Below are positions 57,116 through 64,000 of a stretch of 64,000 nucleotides of DNA, piece after piece. The DNA comes from Salmonella enterica subsp. enterica serovar Choleraesuis. Its GTDB lineage: Bacteria > Pseudomonadota > Gammaproteobacteria > Enterobacterales > Enterobacteriaceae. The notes beneath the pieces are model-generated. The model was not told the DNA's origin. It saw only the letters and a list, made by a program, of their open reading frames with translations, and did no database searches. Made by a program: the position numbers and the translations under genes. The stretch is from contig AP025685.1 of NCBI GenBank assembly GCA_022846635.1, forward strand, positions 620,001-684,000. The letters are read 5' to 3'. The first letter of the stretch is position 1, and each line of letters opens with the position of its first letter.

Positions 57116-59587
57116 ATGGTTCTCAGGCTCAAAACAAAATTAAAAATAATAGCGCTCCATGTTTTTGTCACCTGTTACTGTCCGGTGGCGCTGGCCGATA
57201 CTGCCATCGAATTTAATACCGATGTATTAGATGCCGCCGACCGTACTCATGTCGATTTAACCCGTTTTGCCAGCGATAACTATGTGACCCCTGGCGTCTA
57301 TTTGCTGGATGTTCAAATAAATGGTCGCAGTATCGATCAGGAAAAAGTGCGCTACATCCCTCTGGCCGGTGGCAAAGAGAGCCGCGCCTGTCTGAGTGAA
57401 GATCTTATCTCCCGTTTGGCTCTAAAAGATGAGGCCAGGGAAAAAATTACCGCGATAAGCGAAGGCTGTTTCACGCTGGAGAATCTGCCGGGCGCCCGAC
57501 TGACTAACTATGCCGGGACGCTAAACATTGTCGTCCCTCAGGCATGGATGAAATATAACGACCCGGACTGGACTCCGCCTGAGCGGTGGGACAACGGTAT
57601 TGCCGGGGCAATTTTCGATTACAGCCTGAGCGGCCAGACCACCCATCAGTTAGATCACAGTGAAAATTACAGCTCGCTTTCGGGCTATGGCCAGGCCGGT
57701 TTTAACGTCGGCGGATGGCGTCTGCGCGGCGAGTATCAAACCAGCTATTACAGTACTAACCATCAGTTCGATTTTGACTGGAACCAGTTCTACGCTTATC
57801 GCCCGCTGCCGATGATGGCCGCCAAACTGACGGTAGGGGAGATTTACCTTAATTCGCAAGTGTTCGATACCGTGCGCTTTACCGGAGCAAACCTGATAAG
57901 CGATGAGCGTATGTTGCCGCCGAACCTTCAGGGATATGCGCCGGAAGTTCATGGGATAGCGAAAAGTAGCGCCAAAGTTACCGTTAGCCAGAATGGCAGA
58001 ACGATTTATGAAACCACGGTTCCCGCCGGGCCGTTCAATATCCAGGATTTGCGCAGCTCGGTGCGCGGTACGCTTGACGTTCGGGTTGAGGAGCAGGATG
58101 GATCGGTTTCTACCTTCCAGGTTAATACGGCAAATCTGCCTTATCTGACCAGGCCTGGCTACGTGCGCTATAACATAGCAGGCGGGAAGCCCTCGAACTA
58201 TAACCATAAGTTACAGGGGCCGGAGTTTGTCTCCGGGGACTTTTCATGGGGGATCTCTAACGCCTGGTCGCTCTATGGCGGAACCCAAACGGCGGGTACA
58301 GATTACAGCGCACTTTCGCTGGGGGTCGGTCGCGATCTCTATGTTATCGGCTCAATGTCGTTTGATGTCACTCAGTCATTCAGTAAAGACCGGGATGGCA
58401 ACCGACTCTCCGGCTCCTCATACAAAGTGAGCTACGCCAAGACCTTTGATGATTACAACAGCTCTATCAACTTTGCCGGTTATCGGTTTAGTGAAAAAGA
58501 GTACCGCACCATGTCGCAGTATCTCGACGATCGCTATGACGATTATGACAACGTGGGCCGGGAGAAAGAGTCTTACACCATTACCGGGACTAAAACTTTC
58601 TGGGCCGATAAACCCGATCGGGCTACCACGGTATTCCTTACGTTTACCCATCAGAACTACTGGGACAGAGGCAGTCAAAATCGCTACGGAATGTCTCTGG
58701 GCCGCTCGCTGCGCGTTGGCTCTATTAAAGGTATCACTACCAATCTCTCGGCTTATCGCACTGAATATCGCGGTCGTCAGGATGACTCACTGGCGCTATC
58801 CATCTCTATTCCGGTAGGCGATAACAAATGGGCCGGATTGGATCTGCAATCTAACAACGGCAAGACCAGCCCGATGGCCAGCTACACCGACAACAGCGAC
58901 TACAACAATCTCTGGCGAATTCGTGCCGGTGCGAGCCAGAACGGTTATGCCAATGTTGATGGTTACTACCAGCGCCGTTCGCAGCTGGCCGAAATCAATG
59001 CCAGCGCCAGTTATCAGCAGGATCGCTATATGGCGTTAAGCAGCACTCTGCGCGGCGGATTCACTGCCACTCGCCACGGCGCGGCTATGCATAACAGCGG
59101 CGCGACCCTCGATACCGCTCGCATTATGGTCGATACCAATGGAATCAGCGGAGTTCCCCTCAATAACGGTCAGGCAAGGACCAACGCCTTTGGCATTGCG
59201 GTAGTACCGGATGTAGTGAGTTACACCAGCTTTGATACCCGGGTCGATGTCGACGATATGGATAGCAGTATCGAAGCCGCGAAGGGAATTAGCACGACGA
59301 CGCTGACTGAAGGGGCTATTGGCTATCAGGCTTTCGGTATGGCGAAAGGTGAAAAAATGATGGCCACGATCCGTCTGGCTGACCACAGCGTGCCGCCGTT
59401 TGGTTCTGAAGTTTTCAATGACGATGGGGTGAGCGTTGCCATGGTTCTGGATGGCGGCGTGGCCTGGCTTGCCGGAGTTAATCCCGATGAGAAGCTGAAG
59501 GTGAATTGGGCGGGTAAAACGCAGTGTCAGGTCGCCGTTCCCAAACAGGTATCCACAGCGACGACCGTGCTATTGCCTTGCCAGTAA
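57116..59587 (+). CDS. Fimbrial outer-membrane usher
   Basis: An 823-residue usher that forms the 24-strand secretion pore and assembles the pilus. A signal peptide is followed by the periplasmic N-terminal domain (EFNTDVLDAADRTHVDLTRF). The barrel contains the plug region, with YEATVPAGPF-like sequence seen as YETTVPAGPFNIQDL, and the C-terminal domains end in VLLPCQ with a paired cysteine. It resembles FimD. Here it precedes the chaperone gene, the reverse of the fim operon order. Confidence 0.95.
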   Translation: MVLRLKTKLKIIALHVFVTCYCPVALADTAIEFNTDVLDAADRTHVDLTRFASDNYVTPGVYLLDVQINGRSIDQEKVRYIPLAGGKESRACLSEDLISRLALKDEAREKITAISEGCFTLENLPGARLTNYAGTLNIVVPQAWMKYNDPDWTPPERWDNGIAGAIFDYSLSGQTTHQLDHSENYSSLSGYGQAGFNVGGWRLRGEYQTSYYSTNHQFDFDWNQFYAYRPLPMMAAKLTVGEIYLNSQVFDTVRFTGANLISDERMLPPNLQGYAPEVHGIAKSSAKVTVSQNGRTIYETTVPAGPFNIQDLRSSVRGTLDVRVEEQDGSVSTFQVNTANLPYLTRPGYVRYNIAGGKPSNYNHKLQGPEFVSGDFSWGISNAWSLYGGTQTAGTDYSALSLGVGRDLYVIGSMSFDVTQSFSKDRDGNRLSGSSYKVSYAKTFDDYNSSINFAGYRFSEKEYRTMSQYLDDRYDDYDNVGREKESYTITGTKTFWADKPDRATTVFLTFTHQNYWDRGSQNRYGMSLGRSLRVGSIKGITTNLSAYRTEYRGRQDDSLALSISIPVGDNKWAGLDLQSNNGKTSPMASYTDNSDYNNLWRIRAGASQNGYANVDGYYQRRSQLAEINASASYQQDRYMALSSTLRGGFTATRHGAAMHNSGATLDTARIMVDTNGISGVPLNNGQARTNAFGIAVVPDVVSYTSFDTRVDVDDMDSSIEAAKGISTTTLTEGAIGYQAFGMAKGEKMMATIRLADHSVPPFGSEVFNDDGVSVAMVLDGGVAWLAGVNPDEKLKVNWAGKTQCQVAVPKQVSTATTVLLPCQ

Positions 59588-59630
59588 CCGGCAGGTGCGG
59601 CGTCACGTAACTTAATAAATAAGGTCAAAA

Positions 59631-60383
59631 ATGAGCAAGATAACATTTAACCGTTACTGGTCGGTCGGGTTAATCCTGGCCGCCGTCAGCGCGGCATCGC
59701 AGGCGGGCGTCTCCCTGGATCGCACTCGCCTCATTATTACCGAGAAAGATAGCTCAGCCAGCGCCAATCTGAGCAATACCAGCCCGGATGTGCCATTCCT
59801 GGCCCAGTCGTGGGTTGAAGATGATAAAGGGCAAAAAATTAATGCGCCGCTGATGGTGCTGCCCCCGCTCCAGCGTATTAATGGCGGCCAAAAAGGCATC
59901 GCCAGGGTGACTAAAACGGCCGGAATAGAAAGCCTGCCTAAAGATCGCGAGAGTCTGTTTTATCTCAATGTTCGTGAGATCCCGCCCAAGCCGGATAAGC
60001 CGAATGTTCTGCAACTAGCCATGCAGTCGCGTATCAAGCTGTTCTATCGCCCTGCGGCAATTATCCCTAAGAACAAATCGGCTATCTGGCAGGATCGGGT
60101 GGTGTTTCATAAAAACGGCGCTCAGATGCGTGCCGAAAATCCAACGCCGTATTACATCACCGTCATCGGCCTTTCCCGGCATGGCGGTAGCGACGCCGAT
60201 CGTATCACCCGTTTTCCGGGAATTATGATCCCGCCTAAAAGCAGTCTGGATTTCTCCATTACCGATCCTTCGGTGAGCAGCTTCTCCATGATGTACGTCA
60301 ACGACTACGGTGGGCACCCGGAACTGAAGTATCGCTGCGCAGGGAGTGAATGTCGGGCGTTGCCAGAGGCCGAGCAAGGTTAA
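59631..60383 (+). CDS. Periplasmic fimbrial chaperone
   Basis: A 250-residue PapD/FimC-type chaperone with two Ig-like domains. The signal peptide ends at ASQAG. Subunit-anchoring residues appear as the arginine in GVSLDRTRLII and the lysine in AMQSRIKLFYRP. The G1-strand alternation lies in ESLFYLNVREIPPKP. It donates a strand to each pilin and hands it to the usher. The C-terminal extension has two cysteines (RCAGSECRA), an unusual added disulfide candidate. Confidence 0.94.
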   Translation: MSKITFNRYWSVGLILAAVSAASQAGVSLDRTRLIITEKDSSASANLSNTSPDVPFLAQSWVEDDKGQKINAPLMVLPPLQRINGGQKGIARVTKTAGIESLPKDRESLFYLNVREIPPKPDKPNVLQLAMQSRIKLFYRPAAIIPKNKSAIWQDRVVFHKNGAQMRAENPTPYYITVIGLSRHGGSDADRITRFPGIMIPPKSSLDFSITDPSVSSFSMMYVNDYGGHPELKYRCAGSECRALPEAEQG

Positions 60384-60398
60384 GTAAGAGGATGAGTC

Positions 60399-61022
60399 AT
60401 GCGCAATATCAGGATGATAGGTATGGTGGCCATGCTGTCTGTCGCGACCGCGGCCTGGGCTGATACGCCGGTGATGCCACAGCATCGCGATAACGATCGG
60501 ACAAGTGAAGACGGTGGAACGGTACATTTCTACGGCGCGGTTTATGCCTCTCCCTGCGTGCTGGCCGCTGGCAGTCGCATCCAGGCGGTAGATCTTGGCC
60601 CGATAAGCGCGCGTCGTTTTCATCAGGCTGGCGATCGCAGCCAGCCGGTAACCGTGTCGCTCTATTTTCAGGACTGCCTGAAAGGGGCAGCCCAGAGCCG
60701 TAGCGGGCTGTCATCTCTGGCGCAGGGAAATGAATGGCGCGCGCGTACCACCGGGGAGTCAGCGGTTCAGCTTACGTTAATTGGCGAATCTGACCCGGTT
60801 AATCCGCAGCTGTTGAGGACAACGGGAGAGAGCCGCGGAGCAGGGATCCGCCTGATGGATGCCTCTGGCAAAGCTTTGAACCTCCAGACCACCCAGCATC
60901 CTTATCTGATAAAGCCGGGCGATAGCGTTATTACGCTCACGGCGGCGCTTGAATCGACCGGTCGCGACGTGATGGCCGGGGAATTTAGCGGCCTGCTGCG
61001 CATCAAAATGGAGTATTTGTAA
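60399..61022 (+). CDS. Minor fimbrial subunit (FimF-like)
   Basis: A 207-residue pilin-fold protein with a signal peptide (MRNIRMIGMVAMLSVATAAW, then ADT). The cysteine pair is in YASPCVLA and YFQDCLKG, with an LRIKMEYL C-terminus. A short charged insert (HRDNDRTSEDGG) precedes the donor-strand region. Its stop overlaps the start of the adhesin gene as TAATG, which couples their translation. Confidence 0.85.
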   Translation: MRNIRMIGMVAMLSVATAAWADTPVMPQHRDNDRTSEDGGTVHFYGAVYASPCVLAAGSRIQAVDLGPISARRFHQAGDRSQPVTVSLYFQDCLKGAAQSRSGLSSLAQGNEWRARTTGESAVQLTLIGESDPVNPQLLRTTGESRGAGIRLMDASGKALNLQTTQHPYLIKPGDSVITLTAALESTGRDVMAGEFSGLLRIKMEYL

Positions 61023-62092
61023 TGTCTGCGCGCAAATATGGAGTTGTGATTCAGGCCGCCATTGGGCTAATCAGCCTGCTGCCGTGGGTATGCGAAGCGG
61101 CATTCGACGGTGAAATTCGGTCAACTCAGGGAACACAAATTTATAATATCGACATTGGTAATATGAATATCACCTCCAATGTCGCGGGAGCTGAATATAG
61201 CTTTCCTTTTAGCCTTTCGGAGAATTATCCGGGGGAGGCTTATTGCACCCACTTAATGGATCAGAAGGCCATATTATTTAGCGGCGAAGCATCTGTCCTA
61301 CAGCCGGGTAGTACTCCCCAGTTTCTTAAGCTTAACGACTACATGGATGTTAAGGTCGAAATCTTTATTGGCGGCTGGGAGCAGCAAAACCATGCTGTGC
61401 CATTTAATGATGTTACTAACAAAGCCGATCAAAATACTTGTAACCCTGCCAGTCCTAATAATCACGGTGGCTGGCAGGCACTCACCCAGAAATTTAACTC
61501 TGGGGGTAAAGGGGTAGTGACCTTTAAATTAACTAAGCCAATTATCAATGGTGTTAATTTGCAGGGCACTGAAGTTGCGCGCTTATTCGGACGTCTGGAT
61601 GGTGGAGTCGCCGGGCGCGGTACCCCAATGGCTCAGGTTAATCTGAACTCAGGTATTTTAACGGTGGCCGACAAATGTATTTTTAATAACGGCTCACCCA
61701 TCAATGTTGCCTTCGGTACTATTCCTGGAACCGGCAGTAAATTGAATGGGGTGGACTATAGCCAGCCGGTGCCTATCCATGTCAAATGCCAGGGCGGCAG
61801 TTTCTCTACCGGAAATATGAGCGTCAAACTCTCTATTCGTCAGCCAAATCCGGCCGGATTTAATAGCGATTATCTTAGCACCACGGGAGCAAATGACCGC
61901 AGTAATCTCGGCATTGTATTGCGTGATTCGGGCGGTAATACGGTGGTGCCGAATCAGTTTTATCCGGCTAAAGGTTTTACCAATAATGAAGGGGACTGGA
62001 ACCTGACTGCGGCCCCGATTGCCAACAACAGCGTTGATATTCCAGAAGGGGATTTTAGCGCTTCGGCAACGGTTGTCGCTGAATTTCAGTAA
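61022..62092 (+). CDS. Two-domain fimbrial tip adhesin
   Basis: A 356-residue secreted protein, twice the length of a pilin, as expected for a FimH/MrkD-type adhesin. The signal peptide is followed by a receptor-binding domain (about residues 28-205) that contains its own cysteines (EAYCTHL, NTCNPAS). The C-terminal pilin domain begins near GILTVADKCIF and ends in SATVVAEFQ. The receptor cannot be deduced. In most fim-like operons the adhesin is last; here another pilin follows. Confidence 0.85.
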   Translation: MSARKYGVVIQAAIGLISLLPWVCEAAFDGEIRSTQGTQIYNIDIGNMNITSNVAGAEYSFPFSLSENYPGEAYCTHLMDQKAILFSGEASVLQPGSTPQFLKLNDYMDVKVEIFIGGWEQQNHAVPFNDVTNKADQNTCNPASPNNHGGWQALTQKFNSGGKGVVTFKLTKPIINGVNLQGTEVARLFGRLDGGVAGRGTPMAQVNLNSGILTVADKCIFNNGSPINVAFGTIPGTGSKLNGVDYSQPVPIHVKCQGGSFSTGNMSVKLSIRQPNPAGFNSDYLSTTGANDRSNLGIVLRDSGGNTVVPNQFYPAKGFTNNEGDWNLTAAPIANNSVDIPEGDFSASATVVAEFQ

Positions 62093-62101
62093 GGAGCCCA
62101 C

Positions 62102-62650
62102 ATGCAAAGGTTGCTCACGTTTACGCTAACACCGCTGTTATTTTTAGTTGCCTGGCCGGGCTGCGCCAACACGGAGCTTATCGGCGGGGATATTAAATTT
62201 ACCGGTACCGTACAGGCGCTGCCCTGCAGTATTGCGCCGGGGTCAGAAAAAATACCGGTGGATTTCGGCACACTATCGACCAAAAGCCTGTCAGGCGGCG
62301 GCAAAAGCTCGCCTAAGGCATTTGCAATTCATCTTCAGGATTGCACTTCGGCGGTGTGGAACTCGGTCACGGTGACATTTAACGGCGATCGGGCGGCCAA
62401 TATGAACGAGCGCCTGGCGATTAAACCGGTACCACCGGGAAATGCCAGCGGTATCGGCATCGGCCTCCAGGAATCAGATGGCACGGAGATAAAACTGGGT
62501 GAGCCCACCAGGGCGGTTTCAATTAGCAATGCAAATCTGCAATTGGATTTTGCTGCATTTATTGAAGCCGATCCGGATGCGGTGAAAAACGGCACTTTAA
62601 GCCCCGGCGCTTTTGTTGCCACCGCAAACTACACCCTGAATTACCAATAG
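62102..62650 (+). CDS. Minor fimbrial subunit (FimG-like)
   Basis: A 182-residue pilin-fold protein with a signal peptide ending near GCAN, donor-strand segment GDIKFTGTVQALPCSI, second cysteine in HLQDCTSAV and C-terminus NYTLNYQ. It lies nine bases after the adhesin. It is probably an adaptor between tip adhesin and shaft. The regulator gene follows after 22 bases. Confidence 0.87.
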   Translation: MQRLLTFTLTPLLFLVAWPGCANTELIGGDIKFTGTVQALPCSIAPGSEKIPVDFGTLSTKSLSGGGKSSPKAFAIHLQDCTSAVWNSVTVTFNGDRAANMNERLAIKPVPPGNASGIGIGLQESDGTEIKLGEPTRAVSISNANLQLDFAAFIEADPDAVKNGTLSPGAFVATANYTLNYQ

Positions 62651-62672
62651 CCGAACAGCAAGGTCAGGAGTT

Positions 62673-63341
62673 ATGGATAATCAATATTTTATTTACGACA
62701 AGGACTCATTTTTTGGCCGTGGCATGAAAACGTTAATCCTCGATTACCTGGTAAAAGAGGAATTATCCTGCTGCTGTTATAACGACTTTGGCACGCTGAT
62801 GAGCTCTATTAACTCACCGGAGTATAACGGCAAAAAACGCAGCTTACTTTTTGATATTAACAGCCTGCCGGCCGATCGCTTTGCTGCCATTAGCCAAATC
62901 CGCCAGATAAGTATGTGCGGTGATTTACGCGTGGTGGTGTTATTGCGGCCCAGCAACATACCGCTGTTCTTTGCCTTGTATTCATTGATTCCGGCGGCGA
63001 GCTGGTTATTAAAAACCGAGTCACTCTGTTACGTCACGCCTTTTCTCCATGAGTTAAGCACTCATACGGAAAAGAGAAACGCTTTTAGCCATTCTCTGGT
63101 GAGTTATACCCGCTCATGCTGGCTGTCTGGCGATGTGCATAAAATTATCTCCAGCTATGACTGGTGGCTGATGGAAGAGATATTTAAAGGAAAATCACTG
63201 ACCAAAATCGCCTACGAAGTTAAAAGCGATGTTCAGCGCCTGAGTTATCACAAACGGCGGTTAATGAAAAAGCTTAATGCGCGTAATAACGCCGATCTGG
63301 TGCAAATATTTAGCGGGCTGGTGGCCTCGGTACCCCATTAG
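62673..63341 (+). CDS. LuxR-type helix-turn-helix regulator at the end of the fimbrial operon
   Basis: A 222-residue protein whose last 60 residues form a LuxR (GerE-like) DNA-binding domain, seen in MEEIFKGKSLTKIAYEVKSD and QRLSYHKRRLMKKLNARN. The first 150 residues show a receiver-like length but no clear phosphoacceptor pattern, so it may be phosphorylation-independent. Position suggests control of the fimbrial genes, of the downstream peptide gene, or both, like FimW/FimZ-type regulators. It has a somewhat higher AT content than the core genes. Confidence 0.85.
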   Translation: MDNQYFIYDKDSFFGRGMKTLILDYLVKEELSCCCYNDFGTLMSSINSPEYNGKKRSLLFDINSLPADRFAAISQIRQISMCGDLRVVVLLRPSNIPLFFALYSLIPAASWLLKTESLCYVTPFLHELSTHTEKRNAFSHSLVSYTRSCWLSGDVHKIISSYDWWLMEEIFKGKSLTKIAYEVKSDVQRLSYHKRRLMKKLNARNNADLVQIFSGLVASVPH

Positions 63342-63436
63342 TTTTTAACTGATGAATCTTATTCAAGAATTTGCCGGGTAAGTATCCCGGTAAATAACCA
63401 CGTAGTTAATATCAAGGAAATTAAACAGGAGTCATT

Positions 63437-63634
63437 ATGAAAAAGATCAACGCAATTGAAGCAGCAGGCGTTATTGGCGGTCACTGCAAGACTTGCTCCA
63501 GCACCTATGAAGTCGTCTCCATTGGCGGTAAATCTTCTTGCAAACTGGTTACCACCTGTACTGATAAACACGGCACCACCACCACCATGAAAGACGCGCC
63601 GAATAATATGTGTCAGGTACCTAACGCCGCGTAA
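63437..63634 (+). CDS. Small cysteine-rich peptide with a double-glycine leader
   Basis: A 65-residue peptide with AGGAG upstream of the ATG. The first 15 residues, MKKINAIEAAGVIGG, look like a double-glycine leader of the kind cleaved by C39 peptidase ABC exporters. Cleavage would release a 50-residue core with five cysteines (HCKTC, SSCKL, TTCTD and NMCQV). It may belong to the uncharacterised DUF4762 group of enterobacterial small proteins; I am not certain. A CCGGG/CCCGG hairpin at 63374-63390 precedes it and a strong hairpin follows. The next gene encodes a CXXC thioredoxin-fold protein. A bacteriocin, signal or adhesion-related role is possible but unproven. Confidence 0.75.
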   Translation: MKKINAIEAAGVIGGHCKTCSSTYEVVSIGGKSSCKLVTTCTDKHGTTTTMKDAPNNMCQVPNAA

Positions 63635-63654
63635 TTTTCTCAGCGTATTTGTTT

Positions 63655-63678
63655 GGGCATGGAGACGACTCCATGCCC
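63655..63678 (+). other. Perfect 10-bp hairpin after the small peptide gene
   Basis: GGGCATGGAG and CTCCATGCCC enclose an ACGA loop 21 bases past the stop. Only two T residues follow, so it is a weak terminator or an mRNA-stabilising element favouring the short upstream gene. Confidence 0.6.
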
Positions 63679-63708
63679 TTGCCGCGTTATCAAGGAAAGA
63701 GGCAGGTT

Positions 63709-64000
63709 ATGCAATTAAAACGCAGAACTTTTTGGGCGTGGACTTTATTCGTCATTATTATTTCATCGTTAATGACAGTATTAAGTTATCACCTGTTTGT
63801 ATTTAACACCTTCTCGACAAAGGGCGAGTCACAGGCATTTCGTGATATAGGCGCGGCTCAGGCAGCGCAAAGCCCGATTAAAACGCCCAATAGCATTATT
63901 GAAGTGATGTCTTATGGCTGTCACTACTGCGCGATGAACGAGGCCAATATCGCGGCCTTCAGGCAATCGCTGCCCCGGGAAACCTCTTTTAAAGTTATTC
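63709..64000 (+). CDS. Membrane-anchored DsbA/thioredoxin-fold protein (N-terminal part, runs off the window)
   Basis: The first 97 codons are visible. A basic N-terminus (MQLKRRTF) and a hydrophobic helix (about residues 9-33) form an uncleaved signal anchor. A thioredoxin-fold start follows: SIIEVMSYGCHYCAMNEANI, with active-site CHYC near residues 78-81. The CXHC-like centre is of the DsbA type, which favours disulfide formation or isomerisation. Because it follows a five-cysteine peptide gene, folding that peptide is a plausible job. The rest lies outside the window. Confidence 0.82.
   Translation, partial: MQLKRRTFWAWTLFVIIISSLMTVLSYHLFVFNTFSTKGESQAFRDIGAAQAAQSPIKTPNSIIEVMSYGCHYCAMNEANIAAFRQSLPRETSFKVI

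Overview
This window is chromosomal DNA from a member of the Enterobacterales, most likely family Enterobacteriaceae but not Escherichia coli. Gene content and order from 1 to about 22.4 kb match two blocks of the E. coli chromosome: ygiC-ygiB-tolC/nudF-yqiB-cpdA-yqiA-parE/ygiN-mdaB/parC-plsC-ftsP-ygiQ, and dkgA-yqhD/yqhC, yghB, metC/exbB-exbD. The proteins look very close to the E. coli ones. The E. coli genes between mdaB and parC (ygiW-qseBC and neighbours) are absent. No tRNA, rRNA, CRISPR array, intact insertion sequence or prophage was seen.

Layout. (1) 1-22.4 kb is core: outer-membrane export (tolC), ADP-ribose and cAMP hydrolysis (nudF, cpdA), topoisomerase IV (parE, parC), quinone reduction (mdaB, ygiN), phospholipid acylation (plsC), a divisome cuproxidase-fold protein (ftsP), aldehyde detoxification (yqhC, yqhD, dkgA), methionine synthesis (metC) and the TonB energiser (exbBD). 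(2) 22.5-30.4 kb carries mqo and a four-carbon sugar-acid catabolic operon (DeoR regulator, DUF1537 kinase, PdxA2, GntP-family permease) with a divergent SIS-CBS sugar-phosphate isomerase. (3) 30.8-36.8 kb is a histamine module: histidine/histamine antiporter, PLP histidine decarboxylase, a second complete histidyl-tRNA synthetase, and a 606-residue protein that joins a decayed IS200/RAYT-type transposase domain to a HisRS-like domain whose ATP-binding arginines are lost. Two long hairpins with the same inner stem flank the second hisS. This is the most unusual part of the window. (4) 36.8-40 kb has pheP, yghU and leuE. (5) 40.3-47.1 kb is a Fur-box-preceded desferrioxamine cluster dfoJ-dfoA-dfoC-dfoS. 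(6) 47.3-55.1 kb is an uncharacterised catabolic island: DASS anion transporter, LysR regulator, M20 deacylase, DUF1028, RidA-like, NCS1 permease and a flavin monooxygenase. (7) 55.9-63.3 kb is a chaperone-usher fimbrial operon ending in a LuxR-type regulator. (8) 63.4-64 kb has a small cysteine-rich peptide with a double-glycine leader followed by a membrane-anchored CHYC thioredoxin-fold protein cut by the window edge. This may be the start of a peptide-export system.

How the parts fit. Histidine decarboxylation coupled to antiport consumes a proton per turn and drains histidine, so an extra HisRS and a HisRS-like paralogue in the same gene string suggest protection or sensing of the histidine pool (inference). 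ExbBD would energise uptake of the ferrioxamine made by the Dfo enzymes, but no ferrioxamine receptor lies in the window. Start codons were chosen by ribosome-binding-site position and by recalled homologues. No database search was run.
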